Of a DNA stretch of 64,000 nt, positions 25,689 through 33,993 are shown piece after piece. The stretch spans positions 124,001-188,000 of the forward strand of contig NZ_FQWV01000006.1 of NCBI RefSeq assembly GCF_900129775.1. Reading direction: 5' to 3'. A model generated the notes under the pieces. It ran no database searches. It had not been told where the DNA came from and saw only the letters and a program-made list of their open reading frames with translations. Position 1 is the stretch's first letter. Every line of letters starts with the position of its first letter. Both the position numbers and the translations under genes were made by a program. The DNA is from Halobaculum gomorrense. Its GTDB lineage: Archaea > Halobacteriota > Halobacteria > Halobacteriales > Haloferacaceae.

Positions 25689-26630
25689 TTACAGGCGGTC
25701 GTAGCGCTGAAGTCCGTACCAGATGGCGTCGACCATCCGTGATTCGCCGTCCTCATCGTTCCCGGCGGCACCGCGGTCGTCCGCGGCCGCCTCCTCCCAC
25801 CCCCGCGCGAGGGCGTCCTCGATGACCGTCAGCGAGTGGTTCTCGAAGTTGTTCATGCCGCGGAAGTCCTCGAGCGCGGCCCGCTCGTCCTCCCCGAACG
25901 AGGTGCCCGGCTCCGCGTCGAGGAACCCCAGATCCGCGAGCGTCCCCGACACCGCCAGTGCCGCGTCGCCGGACAGCGCCGCGGGATCGTCGGGCTCCTC
26001 GCGGGCGAGCAGCGTCACGTCGTACAGTTTGAACACCCGCTCTAGCTCGTCGATGGGACACTCGTGGTCGTCGACGCGAACGTCGACCCAGCGGTCGGTG
26101 CGATCGCCGTAGCCGCCCTCCGGCTTGGCGACGTACAGGGCGGCCGACTGTTCGCCGCGGGAGTCGCCGCCGGCGTCGTTACCCGCGTGCAGCGCCGCGA
26201 TGAGCCGGTCCGGGAGTCCTCCCTCACTCACCTCGAACGCCTCGGCCATCGCGTCAAGCGTCGCCTCGTTCTCGAGGATGTTCCCCTGAACCGTGTAGTC
26301 CGTCCCCTGCCGGTCGCCGGCGACCTCGAAACACTCCTCGCCGGTGAACGCCGCCGGCTCGCCGTCGAGCCCGATGACCCCGATCTGTCGCTGTGGGGCC
26401 TCGTCGTCGGCGTCGGTGAGCGCCTCGATCGCCTCGGCGGCGGTGTGCCCCTCCCGGAGGAGATCGAGCCCGTCCGGGCCGTACGCCACGTTGGCGAAGC
26501 TCTGGGTTGCGACCGCGCCCGCGTCCGCAGCGACGAACGGCACGACGGCGCCGACGGAGACGAACTTCGACTGGACCGCGACCCCGACCGCGTCCGTCTC
26601 GGGGTCGCGCGCTGCAATGGAGAACGTCAT
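25689..26630 (-). CDS. DUF1028 family (Ntn-hydrolase-like) protein
   Basis: A 313-residue protein. Residues 1-220 match DUF1028, an Ntn-hydrolase-like fold: MTFSIAARDPETDAVGVAVQ, then VGAVVPFVAADAGAVATQSF and GIDLLREGHTAAEAIEALT. The C-terminal part (about 225-300) resembles a peptidoglycan-binding-like helical domain often fused to DUF1028 (VSGTLADLGFLDAEPG, then ERAALEDFRGMNNFE). The reaction is unknown. The ATG at 26630 gives the canonical start. A small membrane protein gene follows five bases downstream. Confidence 0.8.
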   Translation of the reverse strand: MTFSIAARDPETDAVGVAVQSKFVSVGAVVPFVAADAGAVATQSFANVAYGPDGLDLLREGHTAAEAIEALTDADDEAPQRQIGVIGLDGEPAAFTGEECFEVAGDRQGTDYTVQGNILENEATLDAMAEAFEVSEGGLPDRLIAALHAGNDAGGDSRGEQSAALYVAKPEGGYGDRTDRWVDVRVDDHECPIDELERVFKLYDVTLLAREEPDDPAALSGDAALAVSGTLADLGFLDAEPGTSFGEDERAALEDFRGMNNFENHSLTVIEDALARGWEEAAADDRGAAGNDEDGESRMVDAIWYGLQRYDRL

Positions 26631-26751
26631 TCGATGGCACCTGCGGCGGCGACGGCAAAAGCATGCCGGGGTGCCCCAGACGAGGGCATATCCGAGGACG
26701 GTTGCGTCTCCCACTGGGGGGAGTTCCACGCGCGAAGCGGCGGAGAGACGC

Positions 26752-27159
26752 TCATGACACGTGTTCGATCAGCTCGACGATGGTCCCGGCGGGATCGGCG
26801 AGGAACGCGATCCGGAGGTCGCCGAAGCGCTCGGGACCCATCACCCAGTCGACGCCGGCACCGACGGCGTCTATCGCCTCGCGGGCGGCATCCACGTCGT
26901 CGACGACGAAGCCGAAGTGGAGCAGCCCGTTCGGCATCGACTCCACGTCGCCGGTCGCCTCGTAGGGCGCCCGGTCGAAGACGTACACGCGCTTGTCGGC
27001 CACCTCGAGGGCGACGTGTTCGACCGCGGTCGCGCCCTCTCCGTCGTCGGCGTGGCCGCGCTCGATGACGGTCCCGTCGAGCGCCTCCTCGTAGAACGCC
27101 GCCGTCGCGTCGACGTCGTCGGCCTTCAGCGCCACGTGGAAGAACGAATTCGGAGTCAC
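26752..27159 (-). CDS. VOC (glyoxalase/dioxygenase fold) family protein
   Basis: A 135-residue vicinal-oxygen-chelate protein with two beta-alpha-beta-beta-beta repeats. The first begins SFFHVALKADDVDATAAFYE, the second GLLHFGFVVDDVDAAREAID. Candidate metal ligands are the His of FHVAL, the His of LHFGF and the Glu of IVELIEHVS. It could be a glyoxalase, epimerase, dioxygenase or resistance protein; the substrate is unknown. The start is a GTG at 27159, directly before TPNSFFHVAL. Divergent from the zinc-ribbon gene at 27302. Confidence 0.75.
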   Translation of the reverse strand: MTPNSFFHVALKADDVDATAAFYEEALDGTVIERGHADDGEGATAVEHVALEVADKRVYVFDRAPYEATGDVESMPNGLLHFGFVVDDVDAAREAIDAVGAGVDWVMGPERFGDLRIAFLADPAGTIVELIEHVS

Positions 27160-27301
27160 GACCGGCCCGTCGTCGCCCCCGACCAAGGCTGTACCGGCTG
27201 CCCGAGTTCGGTCCCGAGACCCCGAGGCCGATCCGGGGTGGCGACGTGCCCGCCCCGGCGGCGACGAGGCGTTTTTCACTGTACCCCCGATACGTGGGGC
27301 C

Positions 27302-28081
27302 ATGGAAGTCCGCGGCGAACGAGAGTGCACGGAGTGCGGGACTCGCTGGTCGTACTTCGAGACGGGCAGCGTCGCCTGCCCCGACTGCGGAAGTCTCCGG
27401 AGCGTCGGGACCGGCGAGCGCCGCAGACACACCGACGCGCCCGCGGAGTTGGATCTGAATCCGGTGCTCGTCCGCCTCGACGACACCCCGCTCGCGGACC
27501 TCGTCGACGAGATCAAAGCCGAGTGCCGCAGCTACCTCCGCAAGCGGGGATTCATCCGCGGCGGCGACCTCGCGCCGCTGGACGACGCGTACCTCGCGGC
27601 CGCCGAGCTGCGCCACGCCGCCGACGTGTACGGTCGCCTCGCCGGTCCCGGCGGCGGCCGCGCGGACGCGACGATCCGCGACGGAGACCGCTCCCCAGAG
27701 GGTGCAAGCCCCGGCGTCACCGACGACGAGGAGTGGTACCTCACCAGCCTCCTGCGGGCGGCCGACACGGGCGAGCGCCCGGACGCGAGCGAGGTGCCCC
27801 CGCGGATGCACGAGGCGCGCGGCCTCGCCGCCGTCGAGGCGGTGCTCGAGTATCGAACCGACGTGTCGACGTACCTCGATGAGCACCCAGATCCCGAGGC
27901 GAGCCGGACGCTCGGCGCGATCCGCGACCGCGCGAAGCGGGTGGATGCGCTGGATGGCGACGTGGCACCCGCGGAGGCGGACGCGCTCGTCGCCGCCGCT
28001 GTGGAGTTGGGTCGGTACCTCATCGCCGACGACCCGGAGGCGCTGGCGAGCGCCCGAGAACGCCTCGAAGACACCGAGTGA
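27302..28081 (+). CDS. Zinc-ribbon plus helical-domain hypothetical protein
   Basis: A 259-residue haloarchaeal protein. Residues 9-35 form a zinc ribbon with two knuckles, CTECGTRW and CPDCGSLR. The rest is helical and acidic (VLVRLDDTPLADLVDEIKAE, ECRSYLRKRGFIRGGDLAPL, AALEL-type helices), suggesting a zinc-anchored helical bundle for binding nucleic acid or protein. Function unknown. A TATA-like GTTTTTCACTG at 27271-27281 supports the ATG at 27302. Convergent with the esterase gene. Confidence 0.7.
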   Translation: MEVRGERECTECGTRWSYFETGSVACPDCGSLRSVGTGERRRHTDAPAELDLNPVLVRLDDTPLADLVDEIKAECRSYLRKRGFIRGGDLAPLDDAYLAAAELRHAADVYGRLAGPGGGRADATIRDGDRSPEGASPGVTDDEEWYLTSLLRAADTGERPDASEVPPRMHEARGLAAVEAVLEYRTDVSTYLDEHPDPEASRTLGAIRDRAKRVDALDGDVAPAEADALVAAAVELGRYLIADDPEALASARERLEDTE

Positions 28082-28109
28082 GGCCGCACTGCGGGGCCGA
28101 CCGCTCGCC

Positions 28110-29072
28110 TCACCCGTCGCTCCGGTCGAACCCCTCGCGGAGCGCCGCGGCCGTGTCCGCCAGTACCTCGCGGGCCGCACTCACACCGAGTTCGCCGAGC
28201 ATCCCTGCGACGCCGTGGATCAGCGACGGGTAGTGGAGGTGGTCGACGGGGACGCCGGCGTCCGCGAGCGCCTCGGCGTAGGCGACCCCCTCGTCGCGCA
28301 GCGGGTCGAACCCGCAAGTGACGACCGTTGCCGACGGGAGATCGGCGTGGCTGCACGCCGCCAACGGGCACGCGTACGAGTTCGCGAGTTCGAGGTCGCT
28401 CCGCCAGTAGTGTCGCCGGAAGTAGTCGATGTCCTCCCGTTCGAGGTAGTAGCCCTCAACGTTCTCCTCGTAGGACGGCCAGTCGCCGGTCGGGTCCACG
28501 ACCGGATAGAGGAGCGTCTGGTGGTCGATGACCGGGCCGCCCGTCTCACGGGCGTGCAGGGCGACCGCCGCCGCGAGGTTGCCGCCCGCGCTGTCGCCGC
28601 CGACGGCGAGTCTACCGTCCCCGTCCACCGCCTCGGGATCGTCCGCGACCCACTCGGTCGCCGCGATCGCGCCCTCCAACCCCGCGGGAAACGGGTGTTC
28701 CGGAGCGAGCCGGTAGTCGACCGAGACGACGACGCAGTCCGCCTCATCGACGAGCACCCGGCAGATCCCGTCGACCGTGTCGAGCGAGCCGATCACCCAG
28801 CCGCCGCCGTGGAAGTAGACGAGCACCGGGAACGGCCCCTCGCCCTCGGGCGTGTACACCCTGATCGGGACCTCCGGCCCGTCGCCATACCCGGCAACTG
28901 TGCGGTCCGTGACCGTCGCCAGATTCGGGACGTTCGTCGGCTCGCCGCGCCAGTCGGAGAAGAACTCGCGGGCCTCCCGCGGAGAGAGGTCGTGCAGGTC
29001 CGGGACGTCCGCGTCGTCCATCGTCTCCAACAGCTCCCTCGCCTCGGGGTCGAGATCCTCGTCGCGGTCCAT
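28110..29072 (-). CDS. Alpha/beta hydrolase, HSL-type esterase
   Basis: A 320-residue esterase/lipase of the hormone-sensitive-lipase family. The oxyanion-hole motif VYFHGGGWVIGS and the nucleophile elbow GDSAGGNLAAA are followed by the Asp (CGFDPLRDEG) and His (SLIHGVAGM) of the catalytic triad. It should hydrolyse short-chain acyl esters in the cytoplasm; no signal peptide is present. A TATA-like TTTATT lies about 25 bp upstream of the ATG at 29072. Confidence 0.9.
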   Translation of the reverse strand: MDRDEDLDPEARELLETMDDADVPDLHDLSPREAREFFSDWRGEPTNVPNLATVTDRTVAGYGDGPEVPIRVYTPEGEGPFPVLVYFHGGGWVIGSLDTVDGICRVLVDEADCVVVSVDYRLAPEHPFPAGLEGAIAATEWVADDPEAVDGDGRLAVGGDSAGGNLAAAVALHARETGGPVIDHQTLLYPVVDPTGDWPSYEENVEGYYLEREDIDYFRRHYWRSDLELANSYACPLAACSHADLPSATVVTCGFDPLRDEGVAYAEALADAGVPVDHLHYPSLIHGVAGMLGELGVSAAREVLADTAAALREGFDRSDG

Positions 29073-29157
29073 GTGGGACGGTACCGAGGACCGGAGAATA
29101 AATCGGTTGCCGGAGATCGGTCGGAAACGGCGAGAACGGAGCGCGACCGAGCCCCGA

Positions 29158-30042
29158 TCAGGGCAGTTCGATCTCGACGCCGTGCTGTTCGCTCGCGGCC
29201 TTCACCGTGTTGTACAGCAGCATCGCGCGTGTCATCGGGCCGACCCCGCCGGGAACGGGAGTGATCGCGCCGGCCTTCTCGTGCACCTCGTCGTAGTCCA
29301 CGTCTCCGACGAGGGTCGACTCCCCGTCGCGCTCGATGCGGTTGATCCCCACGTCGATGACGGTCGCGCCCTCGCTCACCATGTCGGCGGTGATGAACTC
29401 CGGGATGCCGGCGGCGGCGACGACGATGTCCGCGCGCCGGGTGTGGCTGGCGAGGTCGTCGGTCCGGGAGTGACACACCGTGGTCGTGGCGTTGCCGCCC
29501 TCGCCGCGGCCGAACAGGAGGTTCGCCATGGGCTTGCCGACGATGTCGGAGCGCCCAACGACGACCGCCTCCTTCCCCTCAGGGTCCACGTCCGCCGACG
29601 CGAGCAGGCGCTGGATGCCGTGAGGCGTGCAGGGCTTGAATCGCGGGTTGCCGGCGACGAGGCGACCCACGTTCTCCGGGTGGAAGCCGTCCACGTCCTT
29701 CGCGGGGTTGACCGAACGGAGGACACGTCGGGTGTCGACGTGGTCGACGACGGGCATCTGGACGAGGATGCCGTGGACCCCGTCGTCGGCGTTGAGGTCG
29801 TCGATGGTGTCGTACAGCTCCTCGGCGGGTGCGTCGTTGTCGACGTCGACGTGGATGCCCCGCATCCCGACCTCCTCGCAGTCGTTCTGCTTCATCGAGA
29901 CGTACGTCTCGCTGGCCGGGTCGTCGCTCATCAGCACGGTCGCGAGCGCGGGGTCGACGCCCTCGGCCTGCAGCGTCTCCACGCAGTCTGCGACGCCGGA
30001 CCGGATCTCCGCGGCGACGGCGTTCCCGTCGATATCGGTCAT
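29158..30042 (-). CDS. folD: Bifunctional methylenetetrahydrofolate dehydrogenase/cyclohydrolase FolD
   Basis: A 294-residue FolD, interconverting 5,10-methylene-, methenyl- and 10-formyl-tetrahydrofolate. Diagnostic segments are the catalytic Lys region TYVSMKQNDCEEVGM, then GVHGILVQMPVVDHV, the dinucleotide-binding VVGRSDIVGKPMANLLF and the C-terminal ITPVPGGVGPMTRAMLL. The start at 30042 (MTDIDGNAVAAEIR) is supported by a TATA-like GGATACTTAC at 30066-30075; the 27-codon longer frame is not conserved-looking. It is downstream of glyA on the same strand but has its own promoter. Together they form the serine-dependent one-carbon cycle. Confidence 0.95.
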   Translation of the reverse strand: MTDIDGNAVAAEIRSGVADCVETLQAEGVDPALATVLMSDDPASETYVSMKQNDCEEVGMRGIHVDVDNDAPAEELYDTIDDLNADDGVHGILVQMPVVDHVDTRRVLRSVNPAKDVDGFHPENVGRLVAGNPRFKPCTPHGIQRLLASADVDPEGKEAVVVGRSDIVGKPMANLLFGRGEGGNATTTVCHSRTDDLASHTRRADIVVAAAGIPEFITADMVSEGATVIDVGINRIERDGESTLVGDVDYDEVHEKAGAITPVPGGVGPMTRAMLLYNTVKAASEQHGVEIELP

Positions 30043-30065
30043 GGTCGATGAGGGAACGGCGAGGC

Positions 30066-30113
30066 GTAAGTATCCTCGGATTCGTGCACAACAGCCGCGT
30101 TCTAGTGCTAGAA
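30066..30113 (-). promoter_or_regulatory. folD promoter with upstream inverted repeat
   Basis: A TATA-like GGATACTTAC (30066-30075, minus strand) lies 24-33 bp before folD. Further upstream an inverted repeat TTCTAG-TG-CTAGAA (30100-30113) stands about 25 bp beyond the TATA element, a position typical of archaeal activator sites. The surrounding stretch to glyA is AT-richer than the coding DNA. Confidence 0.4.
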
Positions 30114-30162
30114 AACAGCACAAACGTGGATATTCGAAGGCCGGCCGGATCGACGGCGGGAC

Positions 30163-31410
30163 CTACTCGTACAGCGGGTGCGCGTCGGTGAGTTCGCCGA
30201 CGCGCTCTCGGACCTCCGCGATCACCGATTCGTCACCGACGTTGTCGACGACGCGGTAGATGAGGTCGCCGACCTCCCGGAGGGCCGCCTCGTCGAAGCC
30301 GCGGGTGGTGAGCGCCGGGGTGCCCGCGCGGATACCCGAGGGGTCGAACGGCGAGCGCGTCTCGCCGGGGACGGTGTTCGCGTTGAGGACGATGCCGGCC
30401 TCGGCGAGCGCCTCCTCGGCGTCGCCGCCGGAGGTGTCGGGGTGGGATTCGCGCAGGTCGACGAGGACGAGGTGGGTGTCGGTACCGCCGGAGACGACCT
30501 CCAGCCCGTTGTCCGCGAACGACTCCGCGAGCGCCTCGGCGTTGTCGACCACCTGCTGTGCGTACTCGTCGAACGCCGGGTCCAGCGCCTCTCCGAAGCC
30601 AACGGCCTTGCCCGCGATGTTGTGCATGAGGGGGCCGCCCTGCCCGCCGGGGAAGACCGCCGCGTCGATGTCGCCGGCGTGCTCCTCGCCGCACATGACG
30701 ATCCCGCCGCGGCCCGCGCGGATCGTCTTGTGCGTCGAGCCGGTGACGAAGTCGGCGACGCCGACGGGCGAGTCGTGGACACCGGCGGCGACGAGCCCGG
30801 TGATGTGGGCGATGTCAGCGAGGTGGTAGGCGTCGACCGCATCGGCGACCGCCTGGATGCGCTCCCACTCGACCTCCCGCGGGTACGCCGAGTACCCGGA
30901 GACGATGATGTCGGGGTCGAACTCGTCGGCCTGTTCGGCGAGCGCCTCGTAGTCGATGTAGCCTGTCTCGGTGTCGACGTCGTACTGCTCGACCTCGAAC
31001 AGCTGGCCCGTGAAGTTCGCCGGGTGGCCGTGGCTGAGGTGCCCCCCGTGCTCCAACTCCAGCGAGAGGATCTTATCGCCCGGCTCCAGCGTCGCGAGGT
31101 AGACCGCCATGTTCGCCTGCGTGCCCGAGTGGGGCTGGACGTTGACGTGCTCGGCCCCCCACAGTTCCGTCGCACGCTCGATGGCGAGTTCCTCCACGTC
31201 GTCCGCGAACTCACAGCCCGCGTAGTAGCGCTTGCCGGGGTAGCCCTCGGCGTACTTGTTCGTGAGCGCGCTACCTTGCGCCTCCAGTACGGCCTCGGAG
31301 ACGTGGTTTTCGGAGGCGATCATGGCCAGGGTGTCCTGCTGGCGGCGAACCTCGCCCTCCAGGGCGTCTGCGACCGCGGGGTCGGTCTCGCGGACCTCGG
31401 AATACTCCAT
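30163..31410 (-). CDS. glyA: Serine hydroxymethyltransferase
   Basis: A 415-residue PLP enzyme converting serine plus tetrahydrofolate to glycine plus methylene-tetrahydrofolate. Motifs: MIASENHVSEAVLEAQGS, GYPGKRYYAGCEFADDVE, VNVQPHSGTQANMAVYLA, and the PLP-Lys segment VTGSTHKTIRAGRGG. The C-terminal NANTVPGETRSPFDPSGIR is also diagnostic. I choose MEYSEVRETDPAVADAL at 31410, not the ATG eight codons upstream, because a TATA-like TTTTTG at 31435-31440 is correctly spaced for a leaderless start there. folD lies 120 bp downstream. Confidence 0.95.
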   Translation of the reverse strand: MEYSEVRETDPAVADALEGEVRRQQDTLAMIASENHVSEAVLEAQGSALTNKYAEGYPGKRYYAGCEFADDVEELAIERATELWGAEHVNVQPHSGTQANMAVYLATLEPGDKILSLELEHGGHLSHGHPANFTGQLFEVEQYDVDTETGYIDYEALAEQADEFDPDIIVSGYSAYPREVEWERIQAVADAVDAYHLADIAHITGLVAAGVHDSPVGVADFVTGSTHKTIRAGRGGIVMCGEEHAGDIDAAVFPGGQGGPLMHNIAGKAVGFGEALDPAFDEYAQQVVDNAEALAESFADNGLEVVSGGTDTHLVLVDLRESHPDTSGGDAEEALAEAGIVLNANTVPGETRSPFDPSGIRAGTPALTTRGFDEAALREVGDLIYRVVDNVGDESVIAEVRERVGELTDAHPLYE

Positions 31411-31433
31411 ACCTTGGGTCCGGTCAGCGGTCA

Positions 31434-31458
31434 CAAAAAGCCATGCGTACGCGCATGG
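31434..31458 (-). promoter_or_regulatory. glyA promoter overlapped by an inverted repeat
   Basis: Directly upstream of the glyA TATA-like element (31435-31440) lies CCATGCG-TACG-CGCATGG (31441-31458), an inverted repeat with 7-bp arms. It covers the BRE position, where a bound protein could block or help TFB. It sits between divergent glyA and the CHAT gene, so it could affect both. Confidence 0.4.
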
Positions 31459-31551
31459 ACCGCCGCCGCCGACGGCACGGAGACGGGGATGACGACAGCG
31501 ACGGCGACGATAAGGCTAAATGGGGCCACTTCCGACGTGCGAGCAGTTCGA

Positions 31552-33627
31552 ATGCAGGTAGAACGAACCGATGATGGGCTCCGCGCGGTCGACGCCGCCA
31601 AGCAGTCTTTGACCGTCCGCGCGGAGGAGTGGGCCGACTGCGCGGCGGCCCCGTCGCTGGACGCCGGGATCGGCGCGCTCGGGCTCGGCGACACGTGGGA
31701 GCCGGACGCGACGGTGGCCGGGTCGGCGCGGTCGCTCGGGTTCCCGCCCGTCTACGCCCCGGCGCGCGACATCGACACCGGCGAGTTGTTCGACCTCGGC
31801 AGCGGGACCGGCCCGTTGTCGCTCCCGCAGGGCTCGTACGTCCTCCGCGTCGACAGCCGCGTCGACGCGTACGTCCGCTTCGACGGCCCGGCGGCGATCG
31901 AAAAGCCAGGGTACGAGCGACTCCGCGTTCGCTTCCCTGGCGAGACGGCGGTCGAGATCGGGTTCGGCGGCGGCGTCCGCGACGACCCCGGGACCGTGAC
32001 GGTGCCGCGGACGCCGACGGGCGTCGCCGCCGCGCTGTCGGCGTTCCCCGCGGGCCACCGTACCGCGACCGCAGACCGGTCGTTCAACAGCATGCGCGGT
32101 CGGCCGCCGCGCATCGCGTTCGGCGAGTCCGTGTCGATCCCGGAGTCGGTGCGCGACGCCCGCGGCGACTCCGACGCGCGCGTCGTCGTACCCCCCGATC
32201 TCGCCTCCCTGTTCGTGGTGTCGCCGCTGGCACACTACGTCGGCGCCGAGGTCGCTGTGAGTGCCGACGGGCCGCCGCGGATCGAGACCCCCGAGACGAC
32301 GCGTACGCTCGACCGGCTTCCAACGTTGCAAGACGAGGTGACCTCGCTGCTCGAACGGGTGTTCTATCTGGACTGCGTCGTGCGGGAAGCGGGTCCCCAC
32401 GGGTCAGGCCTCTCTGTCGCGTCGGCGATCGACGACCTCGGACTCGACGCGGAGGCGCTGTACACCGCACCGCCGGCCGAGCGGGTGGACGCCTACCTCG
32501 CGGCGCCGTTCGACGCCGTCGCCGACCGATTCCCCGAGTGGCACCTGTCGATGTCGATCGACCCGCGGTACGAGCACGCGCCGACGCTGTCGTACCTCCT
32601 CGCGAACGTCCCGCACGTTCGGGTCGCGGAGTCGACCGGACTGGACGAGACCGAGTGGCTGGACACTTCGCTGTCTGCGTTCTACCGGCGCGACGCCGGC
32701 GACGTGGCGTCGGTCGAGTTGGTACAGCCGTCGCTCGGACCCGCACGTACCCACGGCTGGCTCGCCGACGGCGTGCCTATCGACGCGTTCAAGACCGTCC
32801 CCGAGGCGTACGAGAACCGGTCGCTGTACCTCGACGCCCCTGGAGAGCCGATCTCGATCGTCGCCATTCTGAACGACGGCGACATGCGCGAGGAGCACGA
32901 CGAGGTCGCCGACCACTACCGCGAGCGCGCCGCCGCACTCTATCTAGACGTCACGCTCGAAGAGCACCTCACCGTCGACGAACTCGCGACCGTGTTCGAG
33001 TCGCGGACGGACCTCGTCCATTACATCGGTCACTGCGAGCGCGAGGGACTCCGGTGTGCCGACGGCTACCTCTCGGCGTCGAGCCTCTCGGCGTCGAACG
33101 CGCAGACGTTCTTCCTGAACGCCTGCGGCTCCTTTCACGAGGGGATCGAACTCATCCGAAAGGGGAGCGTCGCGGGCGCGGTCACATTCAACGAGGTGCT
33201 CGACAGTCAGGCGGCCACCGTGGGGACGATGTTCGCCCGACTGCTCGTCAACGGCTACTGCATGGAGCGCGCGCTCGACAAATCGCGGCGGCAGATCATG
33301 ACCGGGAAGGACTACGCCGTGGTCGGCGACGGGACGCACGTCCTGACGCAGTCGGAGGACATCGTCGGCACCGACGTGGCGGTGACGCGCCGCAACGACG
33401 GTCGCTTCGACGTGACCGTTTCAATGGGCGCGCCCTGGATGACCGGAGGATTCTTCCGCCCGTATCTCCAGGACAGCGACGAGACGCACCTGCTCGGGGC
33501 GACGACGGCGTTCACCGTCGATCGCGCGGAGCTGGCCGAGTTCCTCTCGTACGCGGACAACCCCGTGTTGTTCGACGGGTCGCTCCGCTGGTCGGACGCG
33601 CTCGCGGCCGAATTCGGTGACCGATAA
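31552..33627 (+). CDS. Large CHAT-type caspase-like protein
   Basis: A 691-residue haloarchaeal protein. The C-terminal half has a caspase/CHAT-like peptidase core: His494 in VHYIGHCER and Cys525 in FFLNACGSF form the expected His-Cys dyad, followed by LIRKGSVAGAVTFNEVLDSQ and a helix with ATVGTMFARLLVNGYCMER, typical of CHAT domains. The N-terminal 400 residues are beta-rich and acidic with no recognised domain; they may sense a partner or ligand. No signal peptide or membrane helix. An ATG at 31489 is possible, but a TATA-like element near 31511-31522 favours 31552. A tiny membrane protein gene is convergent 36 bp away. Confidence 0.75.
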   Translation: MQVERTDDGLRAVDAAKQSLTVRAEEWADCAAAPSLDAGIGALGLGDTWEPDATVAGSARSLGFPPVYAPARDIDTGELFDLGSGTGPLSLPQGSYVLRVDSRVDAYVRFDGPAAIEKPGYERLRVRFPGETAVEIGFGGGVRDDPGTVTVPRTPTGVAAALSAFPAGHRTATADRSFNSMRGRPPRIAFGESVSIPESVRDARGDSDARVVVPPDLASLFVVSPLAHYVGAEVAVSADGPPRIETPETTRTLDRLPTLQDEVTSLLERVFYLDCVVREAGPHGSGLSVASAIDDLGLDAEALYTAPPAERVDAYLAAPFDAVADRFPEWHLSMSIDPRYEHAPTLSYLLANVPHVRVAESTGLDETEWLDTSLSAFYRRDAGDVASVELVQPSLGPARTHGWLADGVPIDAFKTVPEAYENRSLYLDAPGEPISIVAILNDGDMREEHDEVADHYRERAAALYLDVTLEEHLTVDELATVFESRTDLVHYIGHCEREGLRCADGYLSASSLSASNAQTFFLNACGSFHEGIELIRKGSVAGAVTFNEVLDSQAATVGTMFARLLVNGYCMERALDKSRRQIMTGKDYAVVGDGTHVLTQSEDIVGTDVAVTRRNDGRFDVTVSMGAPWMTGGFFRPYLQDSDETHLLGATTAFTVDRAELAEFLSYADNPVLFDGSLRWSDALAAEFGDR

Positions 33628-33663
33628 GTCGGCGCTGCCTGAAACGGGAGCCGGGAGCGACCG

Positions 33664-33849
33664 TCAGGGACCGCCCGACACGTCGCCGACCGACGTGGAT
33701 CCCGCGCCGATTTCGGCGGCCCCCGCGGTATCCGACGACAAGAATAGCACAACCGCCAGCCCGGCGGTCACCACCGTCCGCGGGTGACGGGTGAGAGCGG
33801 TCGTCACCACCGACCCCACCGTGCGACTCAGGTTCGCGATTCGTGACAT
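33664..33849 (-). CDS. Tiny single-span membrane protein
   Basis: A 61-residue peptide: a basic, Ser/Thr-rich N-terminus with Arg at 3, 9, 21 and 24, one hydrophobic segment TVVTAGLAVVLFLSSDTAGA, and a short Gly/Ser tail outside. It could be a single-pass protein or cleaved by signal peptidase after AGA. Short proteins of this kind recur in haloarchaea without known function. A TATA-like sequence (GATATAATCG, minus strand, about 33858-33867) lies close upstream. It is convergent with the CHAT gene and divergent from the regulator at 33994. Confidence 0.55.
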   Translation of the reverse strand: MSRIANLSRTVGSVVTTALTRHPRTVVTAGLAVVLFLSSDTAGAAEIGAGSTSVGDVSGGP

Positions 33850-33993
33850 ATTACGATTATATCCATGTCAGAAGTTAACATCCACCCCGTCTTTTATATG
33901 CTCTATATTTTCCCGTATTCTTTCCGTAGCAGGCTTGATTCCCCGATTTTCCCGTTAGTATTAAATAGCTCTCTGGCGATGCAGTAACTAGTC
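33850..33993. promoter_or_regulatory. AT-rich divergent promoter region of the small membrane gene and the TbsP-like gene
   Basis: This 144-bp gap is much richer in A+T than the rest of the window. It contains a TATA-like TATTAAATA (33959-33967) 27-35 bp before the gene at 33994, other TATA-like stretches at 33892-33899 and 33905-33910, and a 10-bp direct repeat ATTTTCCCGT at 33907-33916 and 33946-33955. The repeat is a candidate regulator site. On the minus strand another TATA-like element serves the 61-residue gene. Confidence 0.5.

Noticed and set aside
30178..31551. Upstream extension of the CHAT gene frame back to 30178
   Set aside because: It is the antisense of glyA; a TATA-like element near 31511-31522 and the change of composition place the start at 31552 (or 31489).
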